In this document: positions 33,488-41,511 of the stretch, piece after piece
How the letters are laid out: each line of letters starts with the position of its first letter
Numbering within the stretch: the first letter of the stretch is position 1
Assembly: GCA_052387855.1 (NCBI GenBank)
Contig: JBQTIT010000053.1
Location: 1-64,000, forward strand
DNA length: 64,000 nt
DNA from: CAIYZT01 sp052387855
GTDB taxonomy: Bacteria > Pseudomonadota > Alphaproteobacteria > Rhodobacterales > Rhodobacteraceae
Direction: 5' to 3'
The notes under the pieces: model-generated
What the model saw: the letters and a program-made list of their open reading frames with translations, nothing else
What the model was told of the DNA's origin: nothing
Databases searched by the model: none
Position numbers and translations under genes: made by a program

Positions 33488-33779
33488 ATCCAGCCAGGTT
33501 TTTCCCTTTCGGGGCCCCGCCGCCCACCGCCCTTTCCCGTCATTGACCGCCTGATACCGGCCCCGCCTTGCGAGGCAACTACGGGCTGTGGTGCCGCTCT
33601 TGCATGAAATCCGGTTATGGCGCAAAGTTCCATAACTGGTCGCAATAGCGCCTGTCGCCCCGCCTGAGCGCTCTATTCCCTTGGGGAGGCGATCAGGACT
33701 TGCCCGGGCCGGCGGCTTTCGTTTGGCCTGACAAGGATCAAGGGCGGCACACCGTCCTGCAAGGGGGAGATTTCGACGG
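33488..33779. other. Leader region between tRNA-Leu and the ABC operon
   Basis: No gene is seen. A T-run after the tRNA (aggtttttccc, around 33495-33506) could end its transcript. An operator-like inverted repeat at 33611-33639 is annotated separately. A strong ribosome-binding site (aagggggaga) sits about 10 nt before the ATPase gene at 33780. Confidence 0.55.
33611..33639. promoter_or_regulatory. Operator-like inverted repeat upstream of the ABC operon
   Basis: CCGGTTATGG (33611-33620) and CCATAACTGG (33630-33639) form a 10-bp inverted repeat with one mismatch and a 9-nt spacer. It is about 140 nt upstream of the first gene of the importer operon, in otherwise featureless DNA. This suggests a regulator site; no regulator gene for it can be named here. 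Confidence 0.4.
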
Positions 33780-34877
33780 ATGGCCAGCCCTCAGGAGGCT
33801 TTCGTTGCCTTTGACCGTGTTCAGAAAAGCTATGACGGGGTTGCGCTTGTCGTAAAGGACCTGAACCTTTCGATCGCAAAGGGCGAATTCCTGACCATGC
33901 TCGGGCCCTCGGGGTCGGGAAAGACCACTTGCCTGATGATGCTGGCCGGATTCGAGACGGCCACCAACGGGCAGATCCTGCTGGACGGCGTGAACATCAA
34001 CCGCACCCCGCCGCACAAGCGCGGCATCGGCATGGTGTTTCAGAACTACGCGCTCTTTCCGCACATGACCGTGGCCGAGAATCTGGCCTTTCCGCTTGAG
34101 GTGCGCGGCATGGCAAGGGCCGACCGCGAGGCCAAGATCAAGCGCGCGCTGGACATGGTGCAGATGGGGGCCTTTGCCAGCCGCCGCCCGGCGCAGCTTT
34201 CGGGCGGCCAGCAGCAGCGCATCGCGCTGGCCCGGGCGCTGGTGTTCGATCCGGCGCTGGTACTGATGGACGAGCCGCTGGGCGCGCTGGACAAGCAGCT
34301 TCGCGAGCATATGCAGTTTGAAATCAAGCACTTGCACGACAGTCTTGGCATCACGGTCGTCTATGTCACCCATGACCAGGGCGAAGCGCTGACCATGTCC
34401 GACCGCATCGCGGTGTTCAACGACGGCCGCATCCAGCAGCTTGCATCGCCGGCCGATCTGTACGAGCGGCCCGAGAATTCCTTTGTCGCGCAGTTCATCG
34501 GCGAGAACAACAAGCTGATGGGCACGATCGAGGAGCTGACCGGCGACAAGGCGCTGGTGCGGCTGGCCACGGGCGAGCTGATCGACGCAACCCCGGTGAA
34601 CGTTCGCGAAAAGGGCGGCCGGACGCTGGTCTCGATCCGCCCCGAGCGGGTGGAGTTCAAGCCCGAGATGATGCCCCCCGGCGCCCACACCATCGAGGCG
34701 GTGGTGCTGGAGGTGATCTACATGGGCGACATCCTGCGCGCGCGCCTGCGGGTGGCGGGATCGGATGACTTCGTGATGAAGATGCGAAACACGCTCGGGC
34801 AGACCCGCCTGAGCCCCTCACAGCGGATCAAGGTCGGCTGGCATCCCCAGGATGCCCGCGCGCTTGAGCCGATGTAG
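33780..34877 (+). CDS. Polyamine-type ABC importer, ATPase subunit (PotA/PotG-like)
   Basis: The 365-residue ATPase powers uptake through the two permeases downstream. The Walker A is GPSGSGKTTCLMMLAGFE, the Q-loop is MVFQNYALFPHMTV, the ABC signature is LSGGQQQRIALARAL, the Walker B is ALVLMDEPLGALD and the switch His is VYVTHDQGEALTMSDRIAVF. A C-terminal TOBE region (about 280-360) contains VSIRPERVEF. This length and architecture are those of spermidine/putrescine and related importers. It is the first gene of a five-gene operon ending in an agmatinase-family enzyme, so a polyamine or guanidino compound is the likely cargo. Confidence 0.93.
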   Translation: MASPQEAFVAFDRVQKSYDGVALVVKDLNLSIAKGEFLTMLGPSGSGKTTCLMMLAGFETATNGQILLDGVNINRTPPHKRGIGMVFQNYALFPHMTVAENLAFPLEVRGMARADREAKIKRALDMVQMGAFASRRPAQLSGGQQQRIALARALVFDPALVLMDEPLGALDKQLREHMQFEIKHLHDSLGITVVYVTHDQGEALTMSDRIAVFNDGRIQQLASPADLYERPENSFVAQFIGENNKLMGTIEELTGDKALVRLATGELIDATPVNVREKGGRTLVSIRPERVEFKPEMMPPGAHTIEAVVLEVIYMGDILRARLRVAGSDDFVMKMRNTLGQTRLSPSQRIKVGWHPQDARALEPM

Positions 34878-34945
34878 GCCAACCGGCCACCGCCCGTTCT
34901 GCAGAGGGGCGGGACGACTTTCTGCCAACCAACTGGGAGCTGACA

Positions 34946-36013
34946 ATGAAGAAACTTCTTGTTCTGACGACCGCGCTGACCAGCCTTGCCTTTGCGGCAA
35001 GCGCCGACGTCACCGTGATGTCCTGGGGCGGTGCCTATGGCGCGGCCCAGACCGAGGCGCATGTAAAGCCGTGGATGGCCGCCACCGGCAACGCGGCGGT
35101 CATGCTGGACAGCGACAACCCCGCCCCGGCCGTCAAGGCCATGGTCGAGGCCGGCAATGTCACCGTCGACGTCGCCTCGCTTGAAATCGCCGACGCGATC
35201 CGGCTGTGCGACGAGGGCGTGCTTGAGCCGATCGACGCCGCCTCGCTGCCGCCGGCGCCCGACGGCACCCCCGCGACCGATGACTTCCTGCCCGGCGCGG
35301 TCACCGAATGCGGCGTGTCGACCGACATCTGGTCGAACGTCTTTGCCTATGACACCACCAAGTTCCCCGAGGGCCCGACGCTGGCTTCGGACTTCTTCGA
35401 CCTGGAGAAGTTCCCGGGCAAGCGCGGTCTTCGCAAGGGCGCCAAGGCGGTTCTGGAATTCGCCCTGATGGGTGACGGCGTTCCGGCGGCCGAGGTCTAT
35501 GCCGTTCTGGCCACTCCCGAAGGCGTGGACCGCGCCTTTGCCAAGCTCGACAGCATCAAGGACAGCGTTGTCTGGTGGGAAGCCGGCAGCCAGGCGCCGC
35601 AGCTTCTGGCCGACGGCGAAGTGTCGATGACCACCGCCTACAACGGCCGCATCTTTGCCGCCGCCGTGGGCGAGGGCAAGCCGTTCAAGATCGTCTGGGA
35701 CGGCCAGCTTTACGAGAACGAGATGTACGTCGTGCCGATGGGCGCGCCGAACAAGGACCTGGCGATGGACTTCATCCGCTACGCCACCTCGACCGACGGT
35801 CTGCGCGCGCAGGCGCAGCAGATCTCCTACGGTCCGGCCCGCAAGTCGTCGATGGCGACCGAGCTGATCTTCAAGGACGGCGTGACCGTGATGGCGCCGC
35901 ACCTGCCGACCGCGCCGGAGAACCTGGGCAACGCGCTGGAATCCTCGTCCGCCTTCTGGGTCGACTACGATTCGGAGCTGAACGAGCGCTTCCAGGCCTG
36001 GCTGTCGCAGTAA
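34946..36013 (+). CDS. ABC importer substrate-binding protein (PotD/PotF-like)
   Basis: This is a 355-residue periplasmic binding protein with a clear signal peptide (MKKLLVLTTALTSLAFAASA). The mature part opens with DVTVMSWGGAYGAAQTEAHV, the typical start of family 1 extracellular solute-binding proteins of the polyamine/opine group, and has NVFAYDTTKFPEGPTLASDF and WEAGSQAPQLLADGEVSMT. Substrate identity cannot be read from the sequence. A strong stem-loop follows the stop, which usually keeps binding-protein mRNA in excess over permease mRNA. Confidence 0.92.
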   Translation: MKKLLVLTTALTSLAFAASADVTVMSWGGAYGAAQTEAHVKPWMAATGNAAVMLDSDNPAPAVKAMVEAGNVTVDVASLEIADAIRLCDEGVLEPIDAASLPPAPDGTPATDDFLPGAVTECGVSTDIWSNVFAYDTTKFPEGPTLASDFFDLEKFPGKRGLRKGAKAVLEFALMGDGVPAAEVYAVLATPEGVDRAFAKLDSIKDSVVWWEAGSQAPQLLADGEVSMTTAYNGRIFAAAVGEGKPFKIVWDGQLYENEMYVVPMGAPNKDLAMDFIRYATSTDGLRAQAQQISYGPARKSSMATELIFKDGVTVMAPHLPTAPENLGNALESSSAFWVDYDSELNERFQAWLSQ

Positions 36014-36031
36014 ACGGGCATCCGCCCGAAC

Positions 36032-36058
36032 CCGGGCGCGGAGGGTCTCCGCGCCCGG
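36032..36058 (+). terminator. Intercistronic stem-loop after the binding-protein gene
   Basis: The perfect 12-bp stem CCGGGCGCGGAG / CTCCGCGCCCGG with a GGT loop lies 19 nt after the stop. There is no T-run, so it is more likely an mRNA-stabilising or partially terminating element inside the operon than a full terminator. Confidence 0.65.
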
Positions 36059-36078
36059 ACCAACCCAAGGGATACGGC

Positions 36079-37332
36079 ATGAGCGAGGCCACGACGCCCC
36101 TATTGACCACGGCAGACGGCCGCCCGCTGAAAGAGGCGCTGGCCGCCGCGCAGGCGCGCGCGCGGCGCCGGGCGCTGTTTCTGGTCCTGCCGCTGCTGGC
36201 CTTTGTGCTGCTGACCTTTCTCATCCCCATCGGCTACATGCTGAAACGCTCGGTCGAGCATGACGGCTTTTCGCGCTCGTCGCCGACCCTGACCGAATGG
36301 TTCGCCGCCAACCCCGATTTCGACCATACCAACCCGCCCGAAGAGGCCTTTGCCGCCCTGGTGCGGGATCTGGCCGAGATGCAGGCGACCAAGAACACCG
36401 GCATGGCCGGCACCCGGCTGAATTACACGGTCTCGGGCTCGATCAGCCTGTTCAAGGCCGGGGCGCGGGCCGCCGCCGAGATGGCCCCGCCCTACAAGCA
36501 GGCGCTGCTGGCGCTTGACCCCGAATGGGGCCGCCCCGAGCTGTGGTGGGGGATGGAGGCGGCGACCTCGAAATACACCGCCGATTTCTACCAGGTCGCG
36601 CTGGACCGCAAGCTGGGTGCCGAGGGCTGGACGCGCGGCGAGGACAACCAGCGCATCTATCTCTACCTCTTCTTCAAGACCTTCCTGGTCTCGGCGATCA
36701 TCACCGCGATCTGTCTGGTCCTGGCCTTTCCGGTGGCGCACCTGCTGGCGGTGCTGCCGATGGCGCGCGCCTCGATGCTGATGATCCTTGTTCTGCTGCC
36801 GTTCTGGACCTCGCTTCTGGTGCGCACGACAAGCTGGATCGTGCTGCTCCAGGAACAGGGCGTGGCCAATTCGCTGCTGGTCTGGATGGGGCTGGTCGCC
36901 GACGACAACCGCCTGTCGATGATGTACAACATGACCGGCACCATCGTGGCCATGACCCATGTGCTGTTGCCGTTCATGATCCTGCCGCTTTATTCGGTGA
37001 TGCGGGTGATCCCGCCCAGCTATGCCCGCGCGGCCCGCAGCCTTGGCGCGACCTCGTGGACCACGTTCCGGCGCATCTATCTGCCCCAGACCCTGCCCGG
37101 TATCGCGGCAGGCTCGCTTTTGGTGTTCATCCTGGCGGTGGGCTACTACATCACCCCCGCCCTGGTCGGCGGGGCCGAGGGGCAGCTTATCTCGAACATC
37201 ATCAGCTTTCACATGTCCAAGTCGAACTGGTCGATGGCGGCGGCGCTGGCCGCGATGCTGCTGGCGGCGATCCTGGTGCTTTACTGGCTTTATGACCGGC
37301 TGATCGGCATCGACCGGCTGAAACTCGGCTAA
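36079..37332 (+). CDS. ABC importer permease 1 (PotB-like)
   Basis: This is a 417-residue inner membrane permease. After a first helix (LFLVLPLLAFVLLTFLIPIG) there is an unusually long periplasmic segment of about 150 residues (FSRSSPTLTEWFAANPDFDH onward) before the core helices. The cytoplasmic EAA-loop is ARAARSLGATSWTTFRRIYLPQTLPG. ATG 36079 was chosen with aaggga upstream. The permease partner follows 10 nt later. The long first periplasmic loop resembles opine/putrescine-type permeases rather than E. coli PotB. Confidence 0.9.
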   Translation: MSEATTPLLTTADGRPLKEALAAAQARARRRALFLVLPLLAFVLLTFLIPIGYMLKRSVEHDGFSRSSPTLTEWFAANPDFDHTNPPEEAFAALVRDLAEMQATKNTGMAGTRLNYTVSGSISLFKAGARAAAEMAPPYKQALLALDPEWGRPELWWGMEAATSKYTADFYQVALDRKLGAEGWTRGEDNQRIYLYLFFKTFLVSAIITAICLVLAFPVAHLLAVLPMARASMLMILVLLPFWTSLLVRTTSWIVLLQEQGVANSLLVWMGLVADDNRLSMMYNMTGTIVAMTHVLLPFMILPLYSVMRVIPPSYARAARSLGATSWTTFRRIYLPQTLPGIAAGSLLVFILAVGYYITPALVGGAEGQLISNIISFHMSKSNWSMAAALAAMLLAAILVLYWLYDRLIGIDRLKLG

Positions 37333-37342
37333 GGAGGCAGAC

Positions 37343-38314
37343 ATGGCCCTTCCCACCTATGCCTCGCCGCTGGAGCGGATCTGGCACTATGCCTATCTTG
37401 TCATCTGCGGGGTGATCTTTTTCTTTCTGATCGCGCCGATCGTCGTGGTCATGCCGCTGTCCTTCAATGCCGAGCCCTATTTCACCTTTACCGAAAGGAT
37501 GCTGTCGTTCGATCCGGCGGGCTATTCGCTGCGCTGGTACGACACGCTGCTGACGCTGGGCCATCCCGCGCCCGAGGGGCCGCGCGACAATGCCTGGTGG
37601 ACGGCGGTCTGGGAACGGGCGACCTGGGTGCAGGCGGCGAAAAACTCGTTCTGGGTCGGGCTTTGGGCGACGATCCTGGCGACCGTTCTGGGCACCATCG
37701 CCGCGCTGGGCCTCAGCCGGCCGGAGATGCCCTATCGGCGGCTGATCATGGCAATCCTGATCTCGCCGATGATCGTGCCGATCATCATCATCGCGGTGGG
37801 CATGAGCTTTTTCTACGCGCAGTTCTGCATCGCGCCGGACACGGTGCTGGGCGCGATCCTCAGCCCCTTTCTGTCCAGCAAGGGGTGCCTGGTGAATTCG
37901 CACCTGGGGGTGATCGTTGCCCACGCGGTCCTGGGCATTCCCTTTGTCATCATCACGGTGACGGCGACGCTGTCGGGCTTTGACCAGAGCCTGATCCGCG
38001 CCGCCCATTCGCTGGGCGCCAGCCCGCGCACGACCTTTTTCAAGGTGGTGATGCCGCTGATCCTGCCCGGCATCATCTCGGGCGGGCTCTTTGCCTTTGT
38101 CACCTCTTTTGACGAGGTGGTGGCGGTGCTGTTCATCGCCGGCCCCGACCAGCAGACCATCCCGCGCCAGATGTTCAACGGCATCCGCGAGGCGATCAGC
38201 CCGGCGATCCTGGCGGTGGCCAGCATCCTGGTGGTGATCTCGGTGCTGCTGCTGGTCTCGGTCGAGATGCTGCGGCGCCGGTCGGAACGCATCCGCGGGG
38301 TCACGCCGCGCTGA
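37343..38314 (+). CDS. ABC importer permease 2 (PotC-like)
   Basis: The 323-residue permease has an N-terminal helix (YLVICGVIFFFLIAPIVVVM), an enlarged first periplasmic loop (about 60 residues around WYDTLLTLGHPAPEGPRDNA) and further core helices. Its EAA-loop is IRAAHSLGASPRTTFFKVVMPLILPG. It forms the heterodimeric channel with the preceding permease. The ureohydrolase gene starts 9 nt after its stop, so all five genes are one transcription unit. Confidence 0.92.
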   Translation: MALPTYASPLERIWHYAYLVICGVIFFFLIAPIVVVMPLSFNAEPYFTFTERMLSFDPAGYSLRWYDTLLTLGHPAPEGPRDNAWWTAVWERATWVQAAKNSFWVGLWATILATVLGTIAALGLSRPEMPYRRLIMAILISPMIVPIIIIAVGMSFFYAQFCIAPDTVLGAILSPFLSSKGCLVNSHLGVIVAHAVLGIPFVIITVTATLSGFDQSLIRAAHSLGASPRTTFFKVVMPLILPGIISGGLFAFVTSFDEVVAVLFIAGPDQQTIPRQMFNGIREAISPAILAVASILVVISVLLLVSVEMLRRRSERIRGVTPR

Positions 38315-38323
38315 GGGGGAACA

Positions 38324-39277
38324 ATGGCCAATTCCTATGACGGCGGGCGGCTGGACCTGCCCTTTGTCGGCATCGCGACCTTTGGCAAGCGGCCCCATGT
38401 CGCCGATTGGGGGGCGATTGACGCCGACGTGGCGGTGCTTGGCGCGCCCTTTGACTTTGGCACCCAGTTCCGCGCCGGGGCCCGTTTCGGCCCGCGCGCG
38501 GTGCGCGAGGCCTCGACGCTCTTTTCCTTCGGCCATGCCGGGGCCTATGACCACGAGGACGACTGCACCTATCTGCCGCAGACGGTTCGCATCGTCGACA
38601 TTGGCGATGCGGACATCATCCACACCGACACCGCGCGCAGCCATGCCAACATCCGCGCCGGGGTCGAGGCGATCCTGAAGGCGGGGGCGCTGCCGGTGGT
38701 GATCGGCGGCGATCATTCGGTGAACATCCCCTGCATCCAGGCCTTCGCCGGGCAGGGCGACATCCACGTCCTGCAAATCGACGCGCATCTCGATTTCGTC
38801 GATGTGCGCCACGGCGTGCGCGTCGGCCATGGCAGCCCGATGCGCCGGGCGGCCGAGCAGGACCATGTCACCGGCCTGACGCAGGTCGGCATTCGCAATG
38901 TCAGCTCCACCGCGCGCGAGGGCTATGAGGCGGCGCGCGCCATGGGGGCCGACATCCTGTCGGTCCGCCAGTTCCGGGCCCTGGGGCCGGCGGCGGTGGC
39001 GGCGCGCATCCCCAAGGGCGCGCGGGTCTATGTCACGCTCGACATCGACGGCTTCTGCCCCTCGATCGCGCCCGGCACCGGCACGCCCAGCCATGGCGGG
39101 TTCCTTTATTACGAGGTGCTGGAGCTGCTCAAGGCGGTGGCGCGGGCGCATGAGGTGGTGGGCATGGACCTGGTGGAGGTGGCGCCCGATTACGACCACG
39201 GGCAGGTTACATCCATCCTGGCGGCGCAGGTGCTGCTGAACTTCCTCGGCTTCATCTTTCACGCGCGCGGGCGTTGA
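38324..39277 (+). CDS. Agmatinase-family ureohydrolase
   Basis: This 317-residue binuclear-manganese enzyme removes urea from a guanidino substrate. Metal-binding motifs are present: GGDHSV (His), QIDAHLDFVD (Asp-x-His-x-x-x-Asp) and TLDIDGFCPSIAPGTGTP (two Asp). In typical agmatinases the last motif reads D-I/V-D-x-x-D-P; here the third Asp is Cys. The operon with a polyamine-type importer suggests uptake and hydrolysis of a guanidino compound (agmatine, guanidinobutyrate, guanidinopropionate or similar). I cannot choose among them, and therefore give no gene symbol. It is convergent with bhcR across a hairpin element. Confidence 0.85.
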   Translation: MANSYDGGRLDLPFVGIATFGKRPHVADWGAIDADVAVLGAPFDFGTQFRAGARFGPRAVREASTLFSFGHAGAYDHEDDCTYLPQTVRIVDIGDADIIHTDTARSHANIRAGVEAILKAGALPVVIGGDHSVNIPCIQAFAGQGDIHVLQIDAHLDFVDVRHGVRVGHGSPMRRAAEQDHVTGLTQVGIRNVSSTAREGYEAARAMGADILSVRQFRALGPAAVAARIPKGARVYVTLDIDGFCPSIAPGTGTPSHGGFLYYEVLELLKAVARAHEVVGMDLVEVAPDYDHGQVTSILAAQVLLNFLGFIFHARGR

Positions 39278-39289
39278 GGCCGCGCAAGG

Positions 39290-39342
39290 GCGGGGGGTTA
39301 ACACCCCCGCCCCCCCGTGGGATATTTTTGCACGAGAGATGA
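39290..39342. repeat. GC-hairpin + GGATATTT-GCACGA element, copy 3
   Basis: The stem GCGGGGG/CCCCCGC around GTTAACA (39290-39310) is followed by ccccccGTGGGATATTTTTGCACGAGAGATGAG. The tail matches the other copies except G-to-C in GGACGA. It fills the gap between two convergent stops (agmatinase family gene and bhcR), where it could serve as terminator for both. Confidence 0.75.
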
Positions 39343-39348
39343 GGGCCT

Positions 39349-40164
39349 TCAGGGGCGGGTGCCGCCGATGGCCGCCGTCACCCGGTCGGCGGCGGCGCGG
39401 ACCAGGGCGCCGATGCGCGCGGCATCCGTCAGGCCCATGCGAAAGGCCGGCCCCGAGACCGACAGGCCTGCTACCGGCTCGGCGAAGCCGTTGAAGATGG
39501 GCGCGGCGACGCAGCGCATGCCCTCGGCCCTTTCCTGATCGTCGATGGCAAAGCCGCGCGCGCGGGTGCGGGCCAGATCGAGGGCCAGGGCGTCGGCGCT
39601 GGTCAGCGAAAGACCGGTAAAGCTGGCCTGGCCGCGCCGGGCCAGCACGCCGGCGACCTTTTCCGGCGGATACCAGGCCAGAAGCGCCTTGCCGATGCCC
39701 GAGACATGCATCGGGCCCAGCGTGCCGGGCGGAAAGAAGGCGCGGATCGCCTCATGCGTTTCGACCTGGGCCAGGAACATGACCTGGTCCGACACCTCGA
39801 CGCCGAGGTTGGCGGTCTCGCCGGTCTCGCGCATCAGCGCATCCATCACGCCCCGGGCGCGCTCCACCACCTTGGTGCGGCGCAGAAAGGCCGAGCCGAT
39901 GCGAAAGGCGCCGCCGCCGATGTGCCAGATCTGGCCGGGTTCCTCGATCTCGACCATGCCGCGGGTCTGAAGGGTGACAAGGGCGCGGAACACGGTGGCC
40001 ACCGCCTGACCCGAACGGTCGGCCAGTTCCGACAGCGTCAGGCCGGGGGTGGCGGCGAGCAGTTCCAGCAGGCCCAGCGCGCGGTCCAGCGCCTGCACCG
40101 TGTTCTGTTCGGTCTTGTCGTGAAAGGCCTTTGGCCTGCCGCGTGCCCGAGATTCCTGCGCCAT
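39349..40164 (-). CDS. bhcR: IclR-type regulator of the beta-hydroxyaspartate cycle
   Basis: The 271-residue IclR-family protein has an N-terminal winged helix-turn-helix (QALDRALGLLELLAATPGLT, then LADRSGQAVATVFRALVTLQ) and a C-terminal effector domain with HVSGIGKALLAWYP and a GLSVSGPAFR segment. In Paracoccus denitrificans, BhcR controls the divergent bhcABCD operon and responds to glyoxylate. The same divergent layout here supports the name. The start at 40164 (MAQESRARGRPKAF) was chosen because agggga lies 4-9 nt upstream; an ATG 15 nt earlier is less well placed. Inverted repeats in the intergenic region are candidate binding sites. Confidence 0.9.
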   Translation of the reverse strand: MAQESRARGRPKAFHDKTEQNTVQALDRALGLLELLAATPGLTLSELADRSGQAVATVFRALVTLQTRGMVEIEEPGQIWHIGGGAFRIGSAFLRRTKVVERARGVMDALMRETGETANLGVEVSDQVMFLAQVETHEAIRAFFPPGTLGPMHVSGIGKALLAWYPPEKVAGVLARRGQASFTGLSLTSADALALDLARTRARGFAIDDQERAEGMRCVAAPIFNGFAEPVAGLSVSGPAFRMGLTDAARIGALVRAAADRVTAAIGGTRP

Positions 40165-40224
40165 TCTGTCCCCTGACATGCCGATGAAAAAGCCCTTTGC
40201 CTTGATCTTGTTTGACTTTATCAC

Positions 40225-40261
40225 GTTTTTCACCAGATGAAAAACAATTTCGAAAAAATTG
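40225..40261. promoter_or_regulatory. Candidate BhcR operator: two adjacent inverted repeats
   Basis: GTTTTTCA (40225-40232) - CCAGA - TGAAAAAC (40238-40245) is a perfect 8-bp inverted repeat. It shares its last base with CAATTT (40245-40250) - CGAAA - AAATTG (40256-40261), a perfect 6-bp repeat. Both have 5-nt spacers and lie about midway between the bhcR and bhcA starts. IclR regulators bind such palindromes. A TTGACT at 40212-40217 could be a -35 box for bhcA, which would put the operator on the promoter. Confidence 0.6.
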
Positions 40262-40313
40262 CGGACGCGGCGACACCGGCCTAGGATCGGTCGCGAAGGT
40301 CAAGGAGGCCACG

Positions 40314-41504
40314 ATGTCCGCACAGAATCCCGTCTTCATTCCCGGCCCGACCAACATGCCGGAAGAGATCCGCAAGGCCTGTTTCATCCCGACGCTGGAC
40401 CACCGCTCGCCGGCCTTTGCCAGGATCTTCCGGCCCGCCGTGGCCGGGGTTCGCCGGGTGCTGAAGATGGCCGAGGGCGAGGTCTTTATCCTGCCCACCA
40501 CCGGCACCGGCGGTTGGGAGGCGGCCATCAGCAACACGCTGTCGCCGGGCGACACGGTTCTGGCGGCGCGGTTCGGGATGTTCTCGCACCGCTGGATCGA
40601 CATGTGCCAGCGCCATCGGCTGAATGTCGAGATCATCGAGGCGCCCTGGGGGCAGGGCGCGCCGCTGGCGCAGATCGAAAAGGCGCTGAAGGCGGACCGC
40701 GAGCATCAGATCAAGGCGGTGCTGGCGACGCACAACGAAACGGCCACGGGTGTCGTGTCGGACATCGGGGGCATTCGCGCGGCGATGGACCGGGCGGGGC
40801 ATCCGGCGATGCTGTTCGTCGATGGCGTCTCCTCGATCGGCTCGATGCCGTTCGACATGGCCGGCTGGGGCGTCGACATCGCCGTTGCCGGCAGCCAGAA
40901 GGGATTCATGCTGCCGGCCGGTCTGGCGATCCTGGGGGTTTCGCCAAAGGCGCTGGCCGCGATGCAGAGCGCGCGCCTGCCGCGCACCTTTTTCGACTTT
41001 GCCGACCAGATCCGCACCAATGCCGGCGGCGGCTATCCCTATACGCCGCCCGTGGGTCTGATCAACGGGCTCGCCGCCGCCATCCAGATGCTTGAGGATG
41101 AGGGGCTGGACCAGGTCTATGCCCGTCACCACCGCATCGCGGGGGGCATCCGGGCGGCCATCGCGGCCTGGGGGCTGCGGCCCTGCGCGGCCTCGCCCGA
41201 GCTTTATTCCGATACGGTCACGTCGGTCCTGGTGCCCGAGGGATGCAACGGCACCGATCTGGTGCAGCTTGCCGCCAGCAGATACGGCGTCGCCTTTGGC
41301 GTCGGGCTGGGCGAGGTGGCGGGCAAGGTGTTCCGCATCGGCCATGTCGGCATGCTGACCGATGTGCTGGCCCTGGCCGGCATTGCCACCGCCGAGATGT
41401 GCATGGCCGATCTCGGCTGGCCGGTGCGGCTTGGCTCTGGCGTCGCGGCGGCGCAGGAGCATTACCGCACGACCGCCGCCCTTTCGACCCCCAAAGCCGC
41501 GTGA
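40314..41504 (+). CDS. bhcA: L-aspartate-glyoxylate aminotransferase BhcA
   Basis: This class V PLP enzyme of 396 residues transfers the amino group of aspartate to glyoxylate, giving glycine and oxaloacetate, which drives the beta-hydroxyaspartate cycle. Features are the N-terminal NPVFIPGPTNMPEEIR, LPTTGTGGWEAAISNTL at the phosphate loop, the aspartate in LFVDGVSSIGSMPFD and the PLP lysine in VAGSQKGFMLPAGLA. By sequence alone it could be a serine- or alanine-glyoxylate aminotransferase. The following bhcBCD genes in the known order support BhcA. A strong aaggagg precedes the ATG. Confidence 0.92.
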   Translation: MSAQNPVFIPGPTNMPEEIRKACFIPTLDHRSPAFARIFRPAVAGVRRVLKMAEGEVFILPTTGTGGWEAAISNTLSPGDTVLAARFGMFSHRWIDMCQRHRLNVEIIEAPWGQGAPLAQIEKALKADREHQIKAVLATHNETATGVVSDIGGIRAAMDRAGHPAMLFVDGVSSIGSMPFDMAGWGVDIAVAGSQKGFMLPAGLAILGVSPKALAAMQSARLPRTFFDFADQIRTNAGGGYPYTPPVGLINGLAAAIQMLEDEGLDQVYARHHRIAGGIRAAIAAWGLRPCAASPELYSDTVTSVLVPEGCNGTDLVQLAASRYGVAFGVGLGEVAGKVFRIGHVGMLTDVLALAGIATAEMCMADLGWPVRLGSGVAAAQEHYRTTAALSTPKAA

Positions 41505-41511
41505 TGCCGTC

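Noticed and set aside
37202..39304. 700-codon minus-strand frame
   Set aside because: Mirror of the second permease and the ureohydrolase gene. Its composition is Arg/His/Asp-rich and it lacks recognisable motifs.
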